Assembly (NCBI GenBank): GCA_024281135.1
Contig: JAMXLG010000133.1
Span: 1 to 20,754, forward strand
From: Vulcanimicrobiia bacterium
Lineage (GTDB): Bacteria > Eremiobacterota > Eremiobacteria > Baltobacterales > Baltobacteraceae
Length of the DNA: 20,754 nucleotides
Direction: 5' to 3'
In this document: positions 6,404-13,408 of the stretch, in pieces
Layout: each line of letters begins with the position of its first letter
Numbering within the stretch: the stretch's first letter is position 1
The notes under the pieces: model-generated
What the model saw: the letters and a program-made list of their open reading frames with translations, nothing else
Database searches by the model: none
What the model was told of the DNA's origin: nothing
Program-made: the position numbers and the translations under genes

Positions 6404-8166
6404 TCACCCGATTCTCATGTGGAGCACTGCGCGCGAGCGATGCCGGAGTACCCGTTGAACTCAACGGTTGGATCAATCGCCGCCGCGACCACGGCGGTTT
6501 GATTTTCGTCGACCTGCGCGATCGCGACGGCGTGACGCAAGTCGTCTTCGATCCACAGCATCCGAGTTTCAAAGATGCGGAGCATCTGCGCAACGAAGAC
6601 GTGATTCGCGTGAGCGGAACCGTGCGCAAGCGGCCCCCGGGCACGGAAAATGCCGCCCTTGCAACCGGCGATGTCGAAGTCGGCGTTGATTCGCTCGAAG
6701 TTATCAACCGTTCCCAAGTGCCGCCATTCCAGATCAACGTCGATACGGACGTCGACGTCGATTTACGCCTCGAATATCGCTACTTGGATCTGCGTCGCCC
6801 GCGCATGCAGCACAACATCCGCTTGCGGCACAAGATCGTCAAGACGATGCGCGACTTCTTCGACGACCGCGGATTCATCGAAATCGAGACGCCGATGTTG
6901 ATCAAGAGCACGCCCGAAGGCGCGCGCGACTATCTCGTGCCCTCGCGTCTCTATCCCGGCGAGTTTTACGCTTTGCCGCAGTCGCCGCAGCTGCTCAAGC
7001 AAATCTGCATGATCGCCGGCTTCGGCAAATACATGCAAATCGCACGCTGCATGCGCGACGAAGATCAACGTGCCGACCGTCAGCCGGAGTTCACGCAACT
7101 CGACGTCGAGATGTCGTTTATCACGCAGGATCAAGTGCTCGAGACGATGGAATCGTGTATCCATCGCGTGTGGAAAGACGTGCTCGGTGTTGAACTTGCA
7201 CCGTTTCCGCGTTTGACCTATGACGAAGCGATAAATCGCTTTGGTATCGACAAACCGGACTTGCGCTTCGGACTCGAACTCGCGCAAGTGAACGATGTGT
7301 TTGCCGGTACCGATTTCGTCGTGTTCAAGTCCGTGATCGACACGCACGGTGCGATCGTCGCGTTGCGTTATCCGGGCGGAGCATCGCTCTCGCGTCGCGA
7401 CTTCGACGCGTTGACCGAAGAGGCCAAGACGCTCGGTGCAAAGGGCATGGTTTGGATCGCGCTCGGCTCGGACGGCGTGAAATCATCCGCGCAGAAGTTC
7501 ATCAGCGACGAACACGTTGCGAAATTACGCGCTGCGACACAGAGCGAAACGGGCGACGCGATTCTGCTCTTTGCGGATGCGCGAGCGCTTTCGCTTGCAG
7601 TTGCGGGTAAAATGCGCAATGTCGTCGGCGACCGGTGCGGCTTGCGGGATCCGAAGCAATTCTCGTTCTGCTGGGTGCTCGATTTCCCGTATCTGGAAGT
7701 TGATGAAGAAACCGGAAAAGCGTTTCCCGCGCACCATCCTTTCACGTCGCCGGGTGCGGGTCAGTGGGAGTATCTGCACTCCGATCCGCTCAAAATGCGC
7801 GCGCAGCACTACGACATGGTGCTCAACGGCTACGAGCTCGGTTCGGGTTCGATCCGTATTCACAAGCCCGAAGAACAACGCGCGATCTTTGAGATGCTCG
7901 GGATGACGCCCGAACAGATCGAGGACCAGTTCGGGTTCTTCGTCAAGGCGCTCGAGTACGGGGCGCCGCCGCACGGAGGCATGGCGCTGGGCATCGATCG
8001 CATCGTGATGCTCGCGGCCGGCGAAAACCATCTCCGCGACGTCATCGCCTTCCCGAAGAATCAGTCGGCTCGCGACGTGATGATGGATGCGCCCTCGCGG
8101 GTGCCGGAACCGCTCTTGCGCGATCTTTACCTTAAAAGTACCGCGCCCGAGCAGCCGGGCCGATAA
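6400..8166 (+). CDS. aspS: Aspartyl-tRNA synthetase, probably the non-discriminating type
   Basis: A class II synthetase of 588 aa that charges tRNA-Asp. An OB-fold anticodon domain (about 1-105) is followed by the catalytic core. Class II motif 1 lies around 145-170; motif 2 is MRDEDQRADRQPEF at 218-231. STPEGARDYLVPSR at 170-183 is an AspRS signature. Motif 3 is MALGIDRIVML near the C-terminus. The bacterial GAD-type insertion lies between motifs 2 and 3. The frame is open further upstream to an ATG at 6106, but GTG 6400 is the start: it has AAGGAG 5 nt upstream and places ITRFSCGALR at the N-terminus, as expected for the family. With this start, residue 31 is His (RRRDHGG). In characterised enzymes His here goes with recognition of tRNA-Asn as well, while Leu (RRRDLG in E. 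coli) goes with strict tRNA-Asp specificity. It is coupled to the upstream GT2 by a GTGA overlap. Confidence 0.96.
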   Translation: MITRFSCGALRASDAGVPVELNGWINRRRDHGGLIFVDLRDRDGVTQVVFDPQHPSFKDAEHLRNEDVIRVSGTVRKRPPGTENAALATGDVEVGVDSLEVINRSQVPPFQINVDTDVDVDLRLEYRYLDLRRPRMQHNIRLRHKIVKTMRDFFDDRGFIEIETPMLIKSTPEGARDYLVPSRLYPGEFYALPQSPQLLKQICMIAGFGKYMQIARCMRDEDQRADRQPEFTQLDVEMSFITQDQVLETMESCIHRVWKDVLGVELAPFPRLTYDEAINRFGIDKPDLRFGLELAQVNDVFAGTDFVVFKSVIDTHGAIVALRYPGGASLSRRDFDALTEEAKTLGAKGMVWIALGSDGVKSSAQKFISDEHVAKLRAATQSETGDAILLFADARALSLAVAGKMRNVVGDRCGLRDPKQFSFCWVLDFPYLEVDEETGKAFPAHHPFTSPGAGQWEYLHSDPLKMRAQHYDMVLNGYELGSGSIRIHKPEEQRAIFEMLGMTPEQIEDQFGFFVKALEYGAPPHGGMALGIDRIVMLAAGENHLRDVIAFPKNQSARDVMMDAPSRVPEPLLRDLYLKSTAPEQPGR

Positions 8167-8173
8167 TACGAGC

Positions 8174-8542
8174 GTGAGAGTTCGACTCGTCACCCGTTTC
8201 TTCGTCGCGCCCTTCGCGCTAGCCGTGGTCTTGGCATGTCCAAGACCTTCTTTAGCTGACGCGGGGCCGGCATGCGGAGAACAGTTGGTAACGAACGGCA
8301 AAGGCACTGCGATCAAAGTTCTCTTCGCGAAGAACGGGGCCGTGCAGCGGTACGTGGTTCAGAACGCGCAAGAGAACGTGGAAGACGCGTTCGAGTTGCG
8401 TCTCGGGTTGGAGCAGCGCTACGGTCCGGCGGAATTGAATGCACCGCCGATGCATATCGTGTCGTTCAAACGGGGTTCTGGTGGGTTAATGATGCCCGCT
8501 AAGGCGATCGACTCGTGCGGCAGAACGCTCTCGTTTCAGTAG
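8174..8542 (+). CDS. Small exported protein, putative paralog of the next gene
   Basis: 122 aa, no family recognised. The frame extends upstream to 8087 inside aspS, but GTG at 8174 gives a proper export signal: RVRLVTR, then a hydrophobic stretch FFVAPFALAVVLA, then SLADA before GPACGEQ (signal peptidase I site near residue 30). VLAC at 18-21 could alternatively act as a weak lipobox. The mature part is about 90 aa with two cysteines, Cys34 and Cys115; the latter lies in DSCGR close to the C-terminus, so a disulfide is plausible. It begins 7 bp after aspS and its end overlaps the next gene by 28 bp in another frame. Function unknown; periplasmic or outer-surface location inferred. Confidence 0.6.
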   Translation: MRVRLVTRFFVAPFALAVVLACPRPSLADAGPACGEQLVTNGKGTAIKVLFAKNGAVQRYVVQNAQENVEDAFELRLGLEQRYGPAELNAPPMHIVSFKRGSGGLMMPAKAIDSCGRTLSFQ

Positions 8543-8895
8543 CGTTGCTCGCGCTCTGCGCGTGCAATACGTCGCACTCGAATAAAGCTTCCGCGTCGCC
8601 CTCGCCGAGTGGCTCGCCTTCGCCGCTAACTTCGTGCGAAGAACGGCGCCTCGCGCTCGACGGCGCGGAGGTCTTCGTGCAGGCGAACGTCGATGCAACG
8701 CCTGCGCAGATTCTGATTCTCAGCGCACCCGATGATGAGGCGCGCGCACGCGCTTATCAACAGGCGCGCAAAATCTTCGGCGATCCGCATCCCGACACGC
8801 GCACGCAAACGCGTCAATATAAATTGGGACTGACGCAAGTAACGGACATGTGCGGCCGTCCCGTTATGCCGTCGCCTTCTCCTTCGGCAACATAG
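8515..8895 (+). CDS. Small putative lipoprotein, putative paralog of the previous gene
   Basis: 126 aa from a GTG at 8515. The N-terminus MRQNALVSVALLALCAC has a lipobox-like LCAC with Cys17 as the probable lipidated residue. A Ser/Pro-rich linker follows (about 24-40), then a domain with Cys41 and Cys113, the latter in DMCGRPV, and a second Ser/Pro tail (PSPSPSAT). The domain layout matches the preceding protein: a first Cys, an acidic helix-like stretch ending in YG/FG-P, and a terminal D-x-CGR. I take the pair as diverged tandem paralogs. No known family recognised. The 3' end overlaps the convergent uracil-DNA glycosylase by 32 bp. Confidence 0.6.
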   Translation: MRQNALVSVALLALCACNTSHSNKASASPSPSGSPSPLTSCEERRLALDGAEVFVQANVDATPAQILILSAPDDEARARAYQQARKIFGDPHPDTRTQTRQYKLGLTQVTDMCGRPVMPSPSPSAT

Positions 8896-9580
8896 CGCGA
8901 GCGCGCGCAAAAATCGAGTCGAACATCGGAACGGTGAGCACGCCGGTGTTCGTGTTCTGCCGGCTTGGGTGATACGACGCAAGCACGACGATTTGGCGCT
9001 TTCCTTTTGTCGCTACGATCTCTGCTCCGTGTGCGAACTTCGGCCGTTGCGGATCTAGCGAGAATCCTCGCTCGCGCAAGACTTTGAGGATCGCGTCGAA
9101 GCCGATCGACCCGAGGGCGATCATTACGCGGACGTGCGGCAGCGCGTCGAATTCTTCGAGCAAATACGGAAAGCAGTTGCGCAATTCTTCCGGCGTTGGT
9201 TTGTTTTTGGGCGGGGCGCAGCGTCCAGCCGACGTGATGAGGCAATCATTGAGCGCAAGTCCGTCGTCGCGCCGCGTTGCTTCGGGTCGCGATGCGAAGC
9301 CTGCGCGATACAGTGCCGGATAGAGAAAATCGCCCGAGGCGTCACCCGTAAACGGCCGTCCCGTCCGATTGCTGCCGTGCGCTCCGGGCGCCAGGCCAAC
9401 GATCATGACGCGCGCATCGGAATTACCGAACGGCGGAACGGGTCTTCCCCAATACGTCTCGTCCTCGTGTGCGCGTTTTTTCGTTCTCGCGACATCCGCG
9501 CAGTACGCGCGCAGTTGCGGGCAACGCGTGCAGCGGATGATGCTTCGTTCGATTTGCTCGAGCGTACGCGGTTTACTCAT
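8864..9580 (-). CDS. Family 5 uracil-DNA glycosylase (UDGb type, 4Fe-4S)
   Basis: Removes uracil (and in characterised members other deaminated bases) from DNA, starting base-excision repair. 238 aa. Motif A is GLAPGAHGSNRTGRPFTGD (62-80), which has Ala where families 1 and 4 carry a catalytic Asp/Asn; this is the hallmark of family 5. Motif B is HPSRQNTNTG (204-213). Four cysteines suited to an iron-sulfur cluster are Cys17, Cys20, Cys121 and Cys136. Its ATG overlaps the LysR stop (ATGA), so it is translated with the regulator. It converges with, and overlaps by 32 bp, the lipoprotein gene. Cytoplasmic. Alternative: a family 4 enzyme, less likely given motif A. Confidence 0.9.
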   Translation of the reverse strand: MSKPRTLEQIERSIIRCTRCPQLRAYCADVARTKKRAHEDETYWGRPVPPFGNSDARVMIVGLAPGAHGSNRTGRPFTGDASGDFLYPALYRAGFASRPEATRRDDGLALNDCLITSAGRCAPPKNKPTPEELRNCFPYLLEEFDALPHVRVMIALGSIGFDAILKVLRERGFSLDPQRPKFAHGAEIVATKGKRQIVVLASYHPSRQNTNTGVLTVPMFDSIFARARAMLPKEKATA

Positions 9581-10470
9581 GCATACTCCATCGCGTCGCG
9601 GATAAAGTCGATGAACGTCTCGGCCGATGGCGCATATGGCGCATTGCGCGTAACGAGCGACACGTTCCTGATCACGCGTTCTGGCATGAGGGAAAGCAGT
9701 GAAACGTTCGGGCCCGGCATATTGCCGAGCATACGCGGATAGAGCGCGACACCCAATCCTTCGGCGACGAGCGAACGTATCGTGAGCGAATCGACGCTTT
9801 CAAACACGACGCGCGGCTCGAATTGCGCGTTGCGCGCCTCATTCATGAGGCGCGCGGTTACCGACGAACCGCGACGAAAAACGACGAACGGCTCGTCGCG
9901 CAACTCGTCCATGCGCACGGTGCTGCGCGATGAGAAGCGATGCGAGCCGCCGACGGCGATCACGAGTTCGTCATCGTACAGCGGCTCGGCGCGAAACTGG
10001 GGATCACCCGCATAGCGCGTTTCGGCGACGTGCCCGATGAAGACGTCCACAGCTCCGGCTTCTAGATTCGCAAGCAGATCGTCCGCCATGCCTTCGCGCA
10101 GCGCGATCTCGATGCCCGGATACATGCCGTGGAAGCGCCCGAGGAGCTTGGGCAGGGTGTACTCCGCAAATGACTGATAGGTCCCGACCACCACTCGCCC
10201 TCGAAGACCGCCGGCGTAGGCGGTCATCTCCTCGGCGGTGCGCTCGATGTCGGCCAGAATCCGTTCGGCTCGCAGGACGAAAGCGCGACCCGCATCAGTC
10301 AAGGCGACGCGCCGGTTTGTCCGGTCAAAGAGCCGGACCCCAAGTTCGCGCTCGAGGCCCGCGATTTGCTGTGACAGAGCCGGCTGCGCCACGGAGAGCG
10401 CCGCGGCGGCCTGCGTGAAGCTGAGCCGCTGGGCGACGGCGAGAGTGTAGCGGAGCTGCCGGAGTTCCAT
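9577..10470 (-). CDS. LysR-family transcriptional regulator
   Basis: 297 aa. The N-terminal winged helix-turn-helix is typical: MELRQLRYTLAVAQRLSFTQ, then AAAALSVAQPALSQQIAGLE and LGVRLFDRTNRRVALTDAG within the first 65 residues. The rest fits the two-lobed periplasmic-binding-like effector domain, with strands such as GRVVVGTYQSFAEYTLP. It is divergent from the MFS transporter gene across 73 bp, the classic arrangement for a LysR protein controlling its neighbour, and it is coupled by ATGA to the uracil-DNA glycosylase. The inducer is unknown; a substrate of the MFS pump is the natural guess. Confidence 0.93.
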   Translation of the reverse strand: MELRQLRYTLAVAQRLSFTQAAAALSVAQPALSQQIAGLERELGVRLFDRTNRRVALTDAGRAFVLRAERILADIERTAEEMTAYAGGLRGRVVVGTYQSFAEYTLPKLLGRFHGMYPGIEIALREGMADDLLANLEAGAVDVFIGHVAETRYAGDPQFRAEPLYDDELVIAVGGSHRFSSRSTVRMDELRDEPFVVFRRGSSVTARLMNEARNAQFEPRVVFESVDSLTIRSLVAEGLGVALYPRMLGNMPGPNVSLLSLMPERVIRNVSLVTRNAPYAPSAETFIDFIRDAMEYA

Positions 10471-10543
10471 GATAGGGATATCTTATCAAACTCAGTCTAA
10501 CAATATATTGGACTTATGAAGCGGCGCGTGGGATGATTCGTAA
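10471..10543. promoter_or_regulatory. Divergent LysR/MFS intergenic region with two dyads
   Basis: This 73-bp gap is AT-rich against its surroundings. It holds a perfect 10-bp palindrome CAATATATTG (10501-10510) and an imperfect dyad with arms GATAGG and CTTATC (10471-10487). Either could belong to a LysR operator. TTGGAC at 10508-10513 resembles a -35 toward the transporter, but no convincing -10 follows at normal spacing. Role inferred from position; exact boxes not resolved. Confidence 0.45.
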
Positions 10544-11755
10544 ATGGCGCTCGCTTCCGCTTCCACTACTGCCGTCGCTAGCGACAAAGCCGATCGCTCG
10601 GGCCTCTTTCTCCTCACCGCCGCGCACCTCGTGAACGACCTCAATCAGGGCGTCCTCCCGGCGATGATCCCGTGGCTCGTAACGCACCGGGGTCTGAGCC
10701 TAGCGCTCGCCGCCACCCTCACACTTGCGGCGAACCTCTTCGGCTCCATCGTTCAGCCGCTTTTCGGCTATATCTCCGACAAGCGGTCGACGACGTGGGT
10801 CATTCCGGCGGCGGTTCTCTTCGCGACAGGCGGAACGGCGCTCATCGGCATTGCCCCGTCGCTGCCGTTGATGTTGGCCGGTGCCGTCATATCAGGCATC
10901 GGTGTTGCCGCTTTCCATCCGGAAAGTTCGCGGTTCTCGAATTATTTCGCAGGACGGAAGCGTGCGTCGGGCATGAGCACATTCACGGTCGGTGGGTATC
11001 TCGGATTTGCGGTCGGCCCGATTCTCGCTGCACCGCTGATTCTTGCCTTCGGTTTGCCGGGCGTTGCCTTTCTGCTGATTCCGGCTGTAGTCGTCTCCGC
11101 GCTGCTCGTGCGCGAGCTGCCGCGTTTCAACGAAGTTCGGCGTACCGCCCACCGCGCGCATCGCGAGCGTCCGGGCGAGGACGATTGGCGTGGATTTTCA
11201 CTGATGGCGGTCGTCGTTGCGTTGCGCTCGACGACGTTCCTTGCCGCGGTTACGTTTACGCCGATCTTTATCATGCGCGTGAGCGGAGCGCACGCGGTCT
11301 TCGGTTCGTTCTCGCTCTTCGCGCTGTTGCTCGGCGGCGCAATCGGGACGATGCAAGGCGGGCGCCTCGCGGATCGTTACGACCGTCGATACGTCATATC
11401 ACTTTCGCTTGCGTTGACGGCGGTGGTCGGCGCATTGCTCGCACTGTGCGGCGCGTACTTCCATCCCTACGCACTCATGACACTCCTCGCGCTCGCGTTC
11501 GGCATTTCGCTTGGACTCTCGGCCGCCGTGCTGGTCGTGCTCGGCCAAGAATATCTTCCGAAGCACATAGGCGTCGCATCAGGCGTAACGCTCGGACTCG
11601 CCAACACCATCGGCGGTCTTGCAGCGCCGGCATTCGGAAAAATCGGCGACGACTTCGGCCTCGTCATGGTTTACGTAACGATTTCCGTATTCGCGCTGCT
11701 CGCCTTCGCCGGAACGTTCCTGATGCCCAAACCGCAGGCGCTTACAAGAGCTTAG
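10544..11755 (+). CDS. MFS transporter, fosmidomycin-resistance (Fsr)-like
   Basis: A 403-aa inner-membrane protein with many hydrophobic segments, consistent with 12 helices. The first, LFLLTAAHLVNDLNQGVLPAMIP, has the HxxND-type start seen in Fsr-like exporters. IAAFHPE-type sequence (VAAFHPESSR, about 120-130) and the following GMSTFTVGGYLGFAVGP are also typical of the Fsr branch. The loop GYISDKRSTTW is the usual MFS motif between helices 2 and 3. Fsr-type proteins are proton-driven drug efflux pumps; the substrate here is unknown. The start is ATG at 10544 with only a weak GGGA upstream. Divergent from the LysR gene, which probably controls it. A small beta-helix gene follows after 14 bp. 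Confidence 0.88.
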   Translation: MALASASTTAVASDKADRSGLFLLTAAHLVNDLNQGVLPAMIPWLVTHRGLSLALAATLTLAANLFGSIVQPLFGYISDKRSTTWVIPAAVLFATGGTALIGIAPSLPLMLAGAVISGIGVAAFHPESSRFSNYFAGRKRASGMSTFTVGGYLGFAVGPILAAPLILAFGLPGVAFLLIPAVVVSALLVRELPRFNEVRRTAHRAHRERPGEDDWRGFSLMAVVVALRSTTFLAAVTFTPIFIMRVSGAHAVFGSFSLFALLLGGAIGTMQGGRLADRYDRRYVISLSLALTAVVGALLALCGAYFHPYALMTLLALAFGISLGLSAAVLVVLGQEYLPKHIGVASGVTLGLANTIGGLAAPAFGKIGDDFGLVMVYVTISVFALLAFAGTFLMPKPQALTRA

Positions 11756-11769
11756 CCAACTTCGCTCAC

Positions 11770-12126
11770 ATGGAGCGACTGACACGCGAACAATTCGTCG
11801 AGCGTTACCCGCTCATCGTTCCGGCGTATGTCGTCCGTGGAATTCATAAGGACACGGTCGTCATCGATCGCAACGCGACATTCGGCGGGATCGTCGAAGG
11901 TGACGTCATCGTGCGATCGGGTGCCGGGGTGATCGGCCACGGGATTATCACCGGAAACCTCACCGTCGAAAAAAACGCCGTTCTTTATTACGACGGCATC
12001 GTGAAGGGTAAAGTGCGCGTGAACGGCGCCGCTTGCCTCATGGGGCTTTTTGAATCATTTGAGGCACATGAAGGTGCGTGCGTCTCCGTCGCTCCGGAGC
12101 CGGCACTCGCCCATGAGATGTCCTAG
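11770..12126 (+). CDS. Small beta-helix (bactofilin-like / polymer-forming) protein
   Basis: 118 aa from ATG at 11770. The same frame stays open far upstream through the MFS gene, but that part is only an overlapping shadow. After about 35 residues the protein has repeating short strands separated by glycines (FGGIVEGDVIVRSGAG, IGHGIITGNLTVEKNAV, IVKGKVRVNGAACLMG), the pattern of a right-handed beta-helix as in bactofilins. It lacks signal peptide and membrane segment, so it is likely cytoplasmic. It could form filaments, but it is shorter than most bactofilins and could be another hexapeptide-like fold. It lies 14 bp after the MFS gene. Its TAG stop shares the palindrome CTAG with the convergent GNAT gene's stop. 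Confidence 0.6.
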   Translation: MERLTREQFVERYPLIVPAYVVRGIHKDTVVIDRNATFGGIVEGDVIVRSGAGVIGHGIITGNLTVEKNAVLYYDGIVKGKVRVNGAACLMGLFESFEAHEGACVSVAPEPALAHEMS

Positions 12127-12887
12127 TTCGTCATTCGAAATTGGCGTTCAACGATTTTCCAGCCCGCCTCTGCAAGCGCATTCGTTAATGGCGTGGTTGC
12201 CGGTTCGTTGAAGAGCGTGATGTCGTAGGGAATGCGCGCGTCGAGTTCGCGCAGCAGCGCGGCAGCGCTCATTTCATCGCGCGCGCCTGCATCGAGAACG
12301 TAGGCGCTGTCATCGCGTAGCCGCACAAATGCGTAAGCACCTTCGCCTTCAATAAGAATTGACGGAGTCCGAGCGACACCGATGGCTTCGCGTTGCCAAC
12401 AAGCCGAAGGGCGGCTCGCAACGCGTTCGACGGTAGCTAGTGATTGTTTGCGCGGAACCAGCCCGTTCGATGCAGCGCGATTCCGCTTTCGTGCCCAAAC
12501 GTAGAGCTCGCCGTCGGTACGAAACCCGAAGCCTTTATACATTTCCTGGACAGCGATGTTACGCTGCACCACTTCGAATTCGATCTGCGTTGCACCCGAC
12601 GTACGGGCGGCATCGACGGCCGCGCCAAAGAGCGTTCGACCAATTCCGCGCCGGCGGTATTCCGGGAGAATACCCATGAGCGATAGCCACGCACGTTCGC
12701 CGCGTTGCGCGAAAACGATCGTTCCTACCGGCTTCTCGTCGTCGAAAGAAAAGATTGCACGCGAAAGATCGACGTCGTTACGGAGCACGAAATCGTTGAA
12801 CGATCGCGCCGTAAAAATGTCGTGTTTTCCGTAGATGGGTCCACGAAAAACGTCGTTCATGAACCGATACGTGACGCGCGGGTTCAT
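12123..12887 (-). CDS. GNAT family N-acetyltransferase with a degenerate second GNAT-like half
   Basis: 254 aa. The N-terminal half (1-135) is a GNAT fold: motif A is LMGILPEYRRRGIGRTLF with the acetyl-CoA pyrophosphate-binding RRRGIG, followed by QRNIAVQEMYKGFGFRTDGE, the typical motif B region. The C-terminal about 110 residues lack a clear RxxGxG motif. They end with FNEPATTPLTNALAEAGW...RQFRM, which resembles the end of a GNAT, so I read it as an eroded second GNAT domain. Substrate unknown. Its ATG overlaps the trmL stop (ATGA), making it the last gene of the six-gene minus-strand operon. Given the racemase/DgcN genes upstream, an amino-acid-type substrate is possible but unproven. Confidence 0.8.
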   Translation of the reverse strand: MNPRVTYRFMNDVFRGPIYGKHDIFTARSFNDFVLRNDVDLSRAIFSFDDEKPVGTIVFAQRGERAWLSLMGILPEYRRRGIGRTLFGAAVDAARTSGATQIEFEVVQRNIAVQEMYKGFGFRTDGELYVWARKRNRAASNGLVPRKQSLATVERVASRPSACWQREAIGVARTPSILIEGEGAYAFVRLRDDSAYVLDAGARDEMSAAALLRELDARIPYDITLFNEPATTPLTNALAEAGWKIVERQFRMTN

Positions 12888-13408
12888 CGCAATCCCGGAA
12901 AGTCCAGCGCCGCAAGCGCACAGTAGGTCGCGATTCCGACCGCGGTCGAGAGATTGACACTGCGAACCGTGTCTTCACGCATCGGAATACGAACGGCGCG
13001 CTCAGAATACTGCGCTAACAGGTCCCTCGGCAGGCCTTTCGTTTCACGGCCGAAGACGAGAACGTCGCCGAGTGCAAAGTGGGCGTCGGTGTAACGTCGC
13101 GTTGCGTGCGTTGAGAAGAACCAGCGTGACATCGTCGCCGTCGCATCGAGGAACGTATCGAGTGACGGATGCATGACGACGCCGAGATTGTGCCAGTAAT
13201 CCAACCCGGCGCGCTTGAGTTCGCGGTCGTCGATGCGGAAGCCGAGCGGCTCGATGAGGTGCAAGGCGCAGCCGGTCGCAGCGCATAGGCGGGCGACGTT
13301 ACCAGTATTCGGCGGAATCTCCGGTTCGACGAGTGCGATGTGCAGCGGCGCGCCTTTGACATCGTCGATCGTTCGAACGCGCTCGTGCGGTTGCGCGGCA
13401 CGCGTCAT
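12884..13408 (-). CDS. trmL: tRNA (cytidine/uridine-34 2'-O)-methyltransferase
   Basis: Methylates the ribose of the wobble nucleotide in certain leucine tRNAs. A 174-aa SPOUT (alpha/beta knot) enzyme. It has HIALVEPEIPPNTGNVARLC (23-42), the N-terminal signature of the TrmL/YibK family; LVFGRETKGLP (117-127); and IPMREDTVRSVNLSTAVGIA (141-160), the knot region that binds S-adenosylmethionine. About 20 residues precede the usual family start, but no other start codon lies in frame before HIALVEP. The ATG at 13408 overlaps the C39-like peptidase stop (ATGA), so this start is preferred. A housekeeping gene carried inside an otherwise catabolic operon. Confidence 0.93.
   Translation of the reverse strand: MTRAAQPHERVRTIDDVKGAPLHIALVEPEIPPNTGNVARLCAATGCALHLIEPLGFRIDDRELKRAGLDYWHNLGVVMHPSLDTFLDATATMSRWFFSTHATRRYTDAHFALGDVLVFGRETKGLPRDLLAQYSERAVRIPMREDTVRSVNLSTAVGIATYCALAALDFPGLR

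Noticed and set aside
8087..8173. Upstream start for the first small exported protein
   Set aside because: It would overlap the end of aspS and bury the signal peptide; GTG 8174 gives a normal export signal.
10672..11769. Long second plus-strand frame running through the MFS gene into the beta-helix gene
   Set aside because: The upstream part is Arg-rich shadow of the MFS transporter; only the segment from ATG 11770 looks like a real protein.
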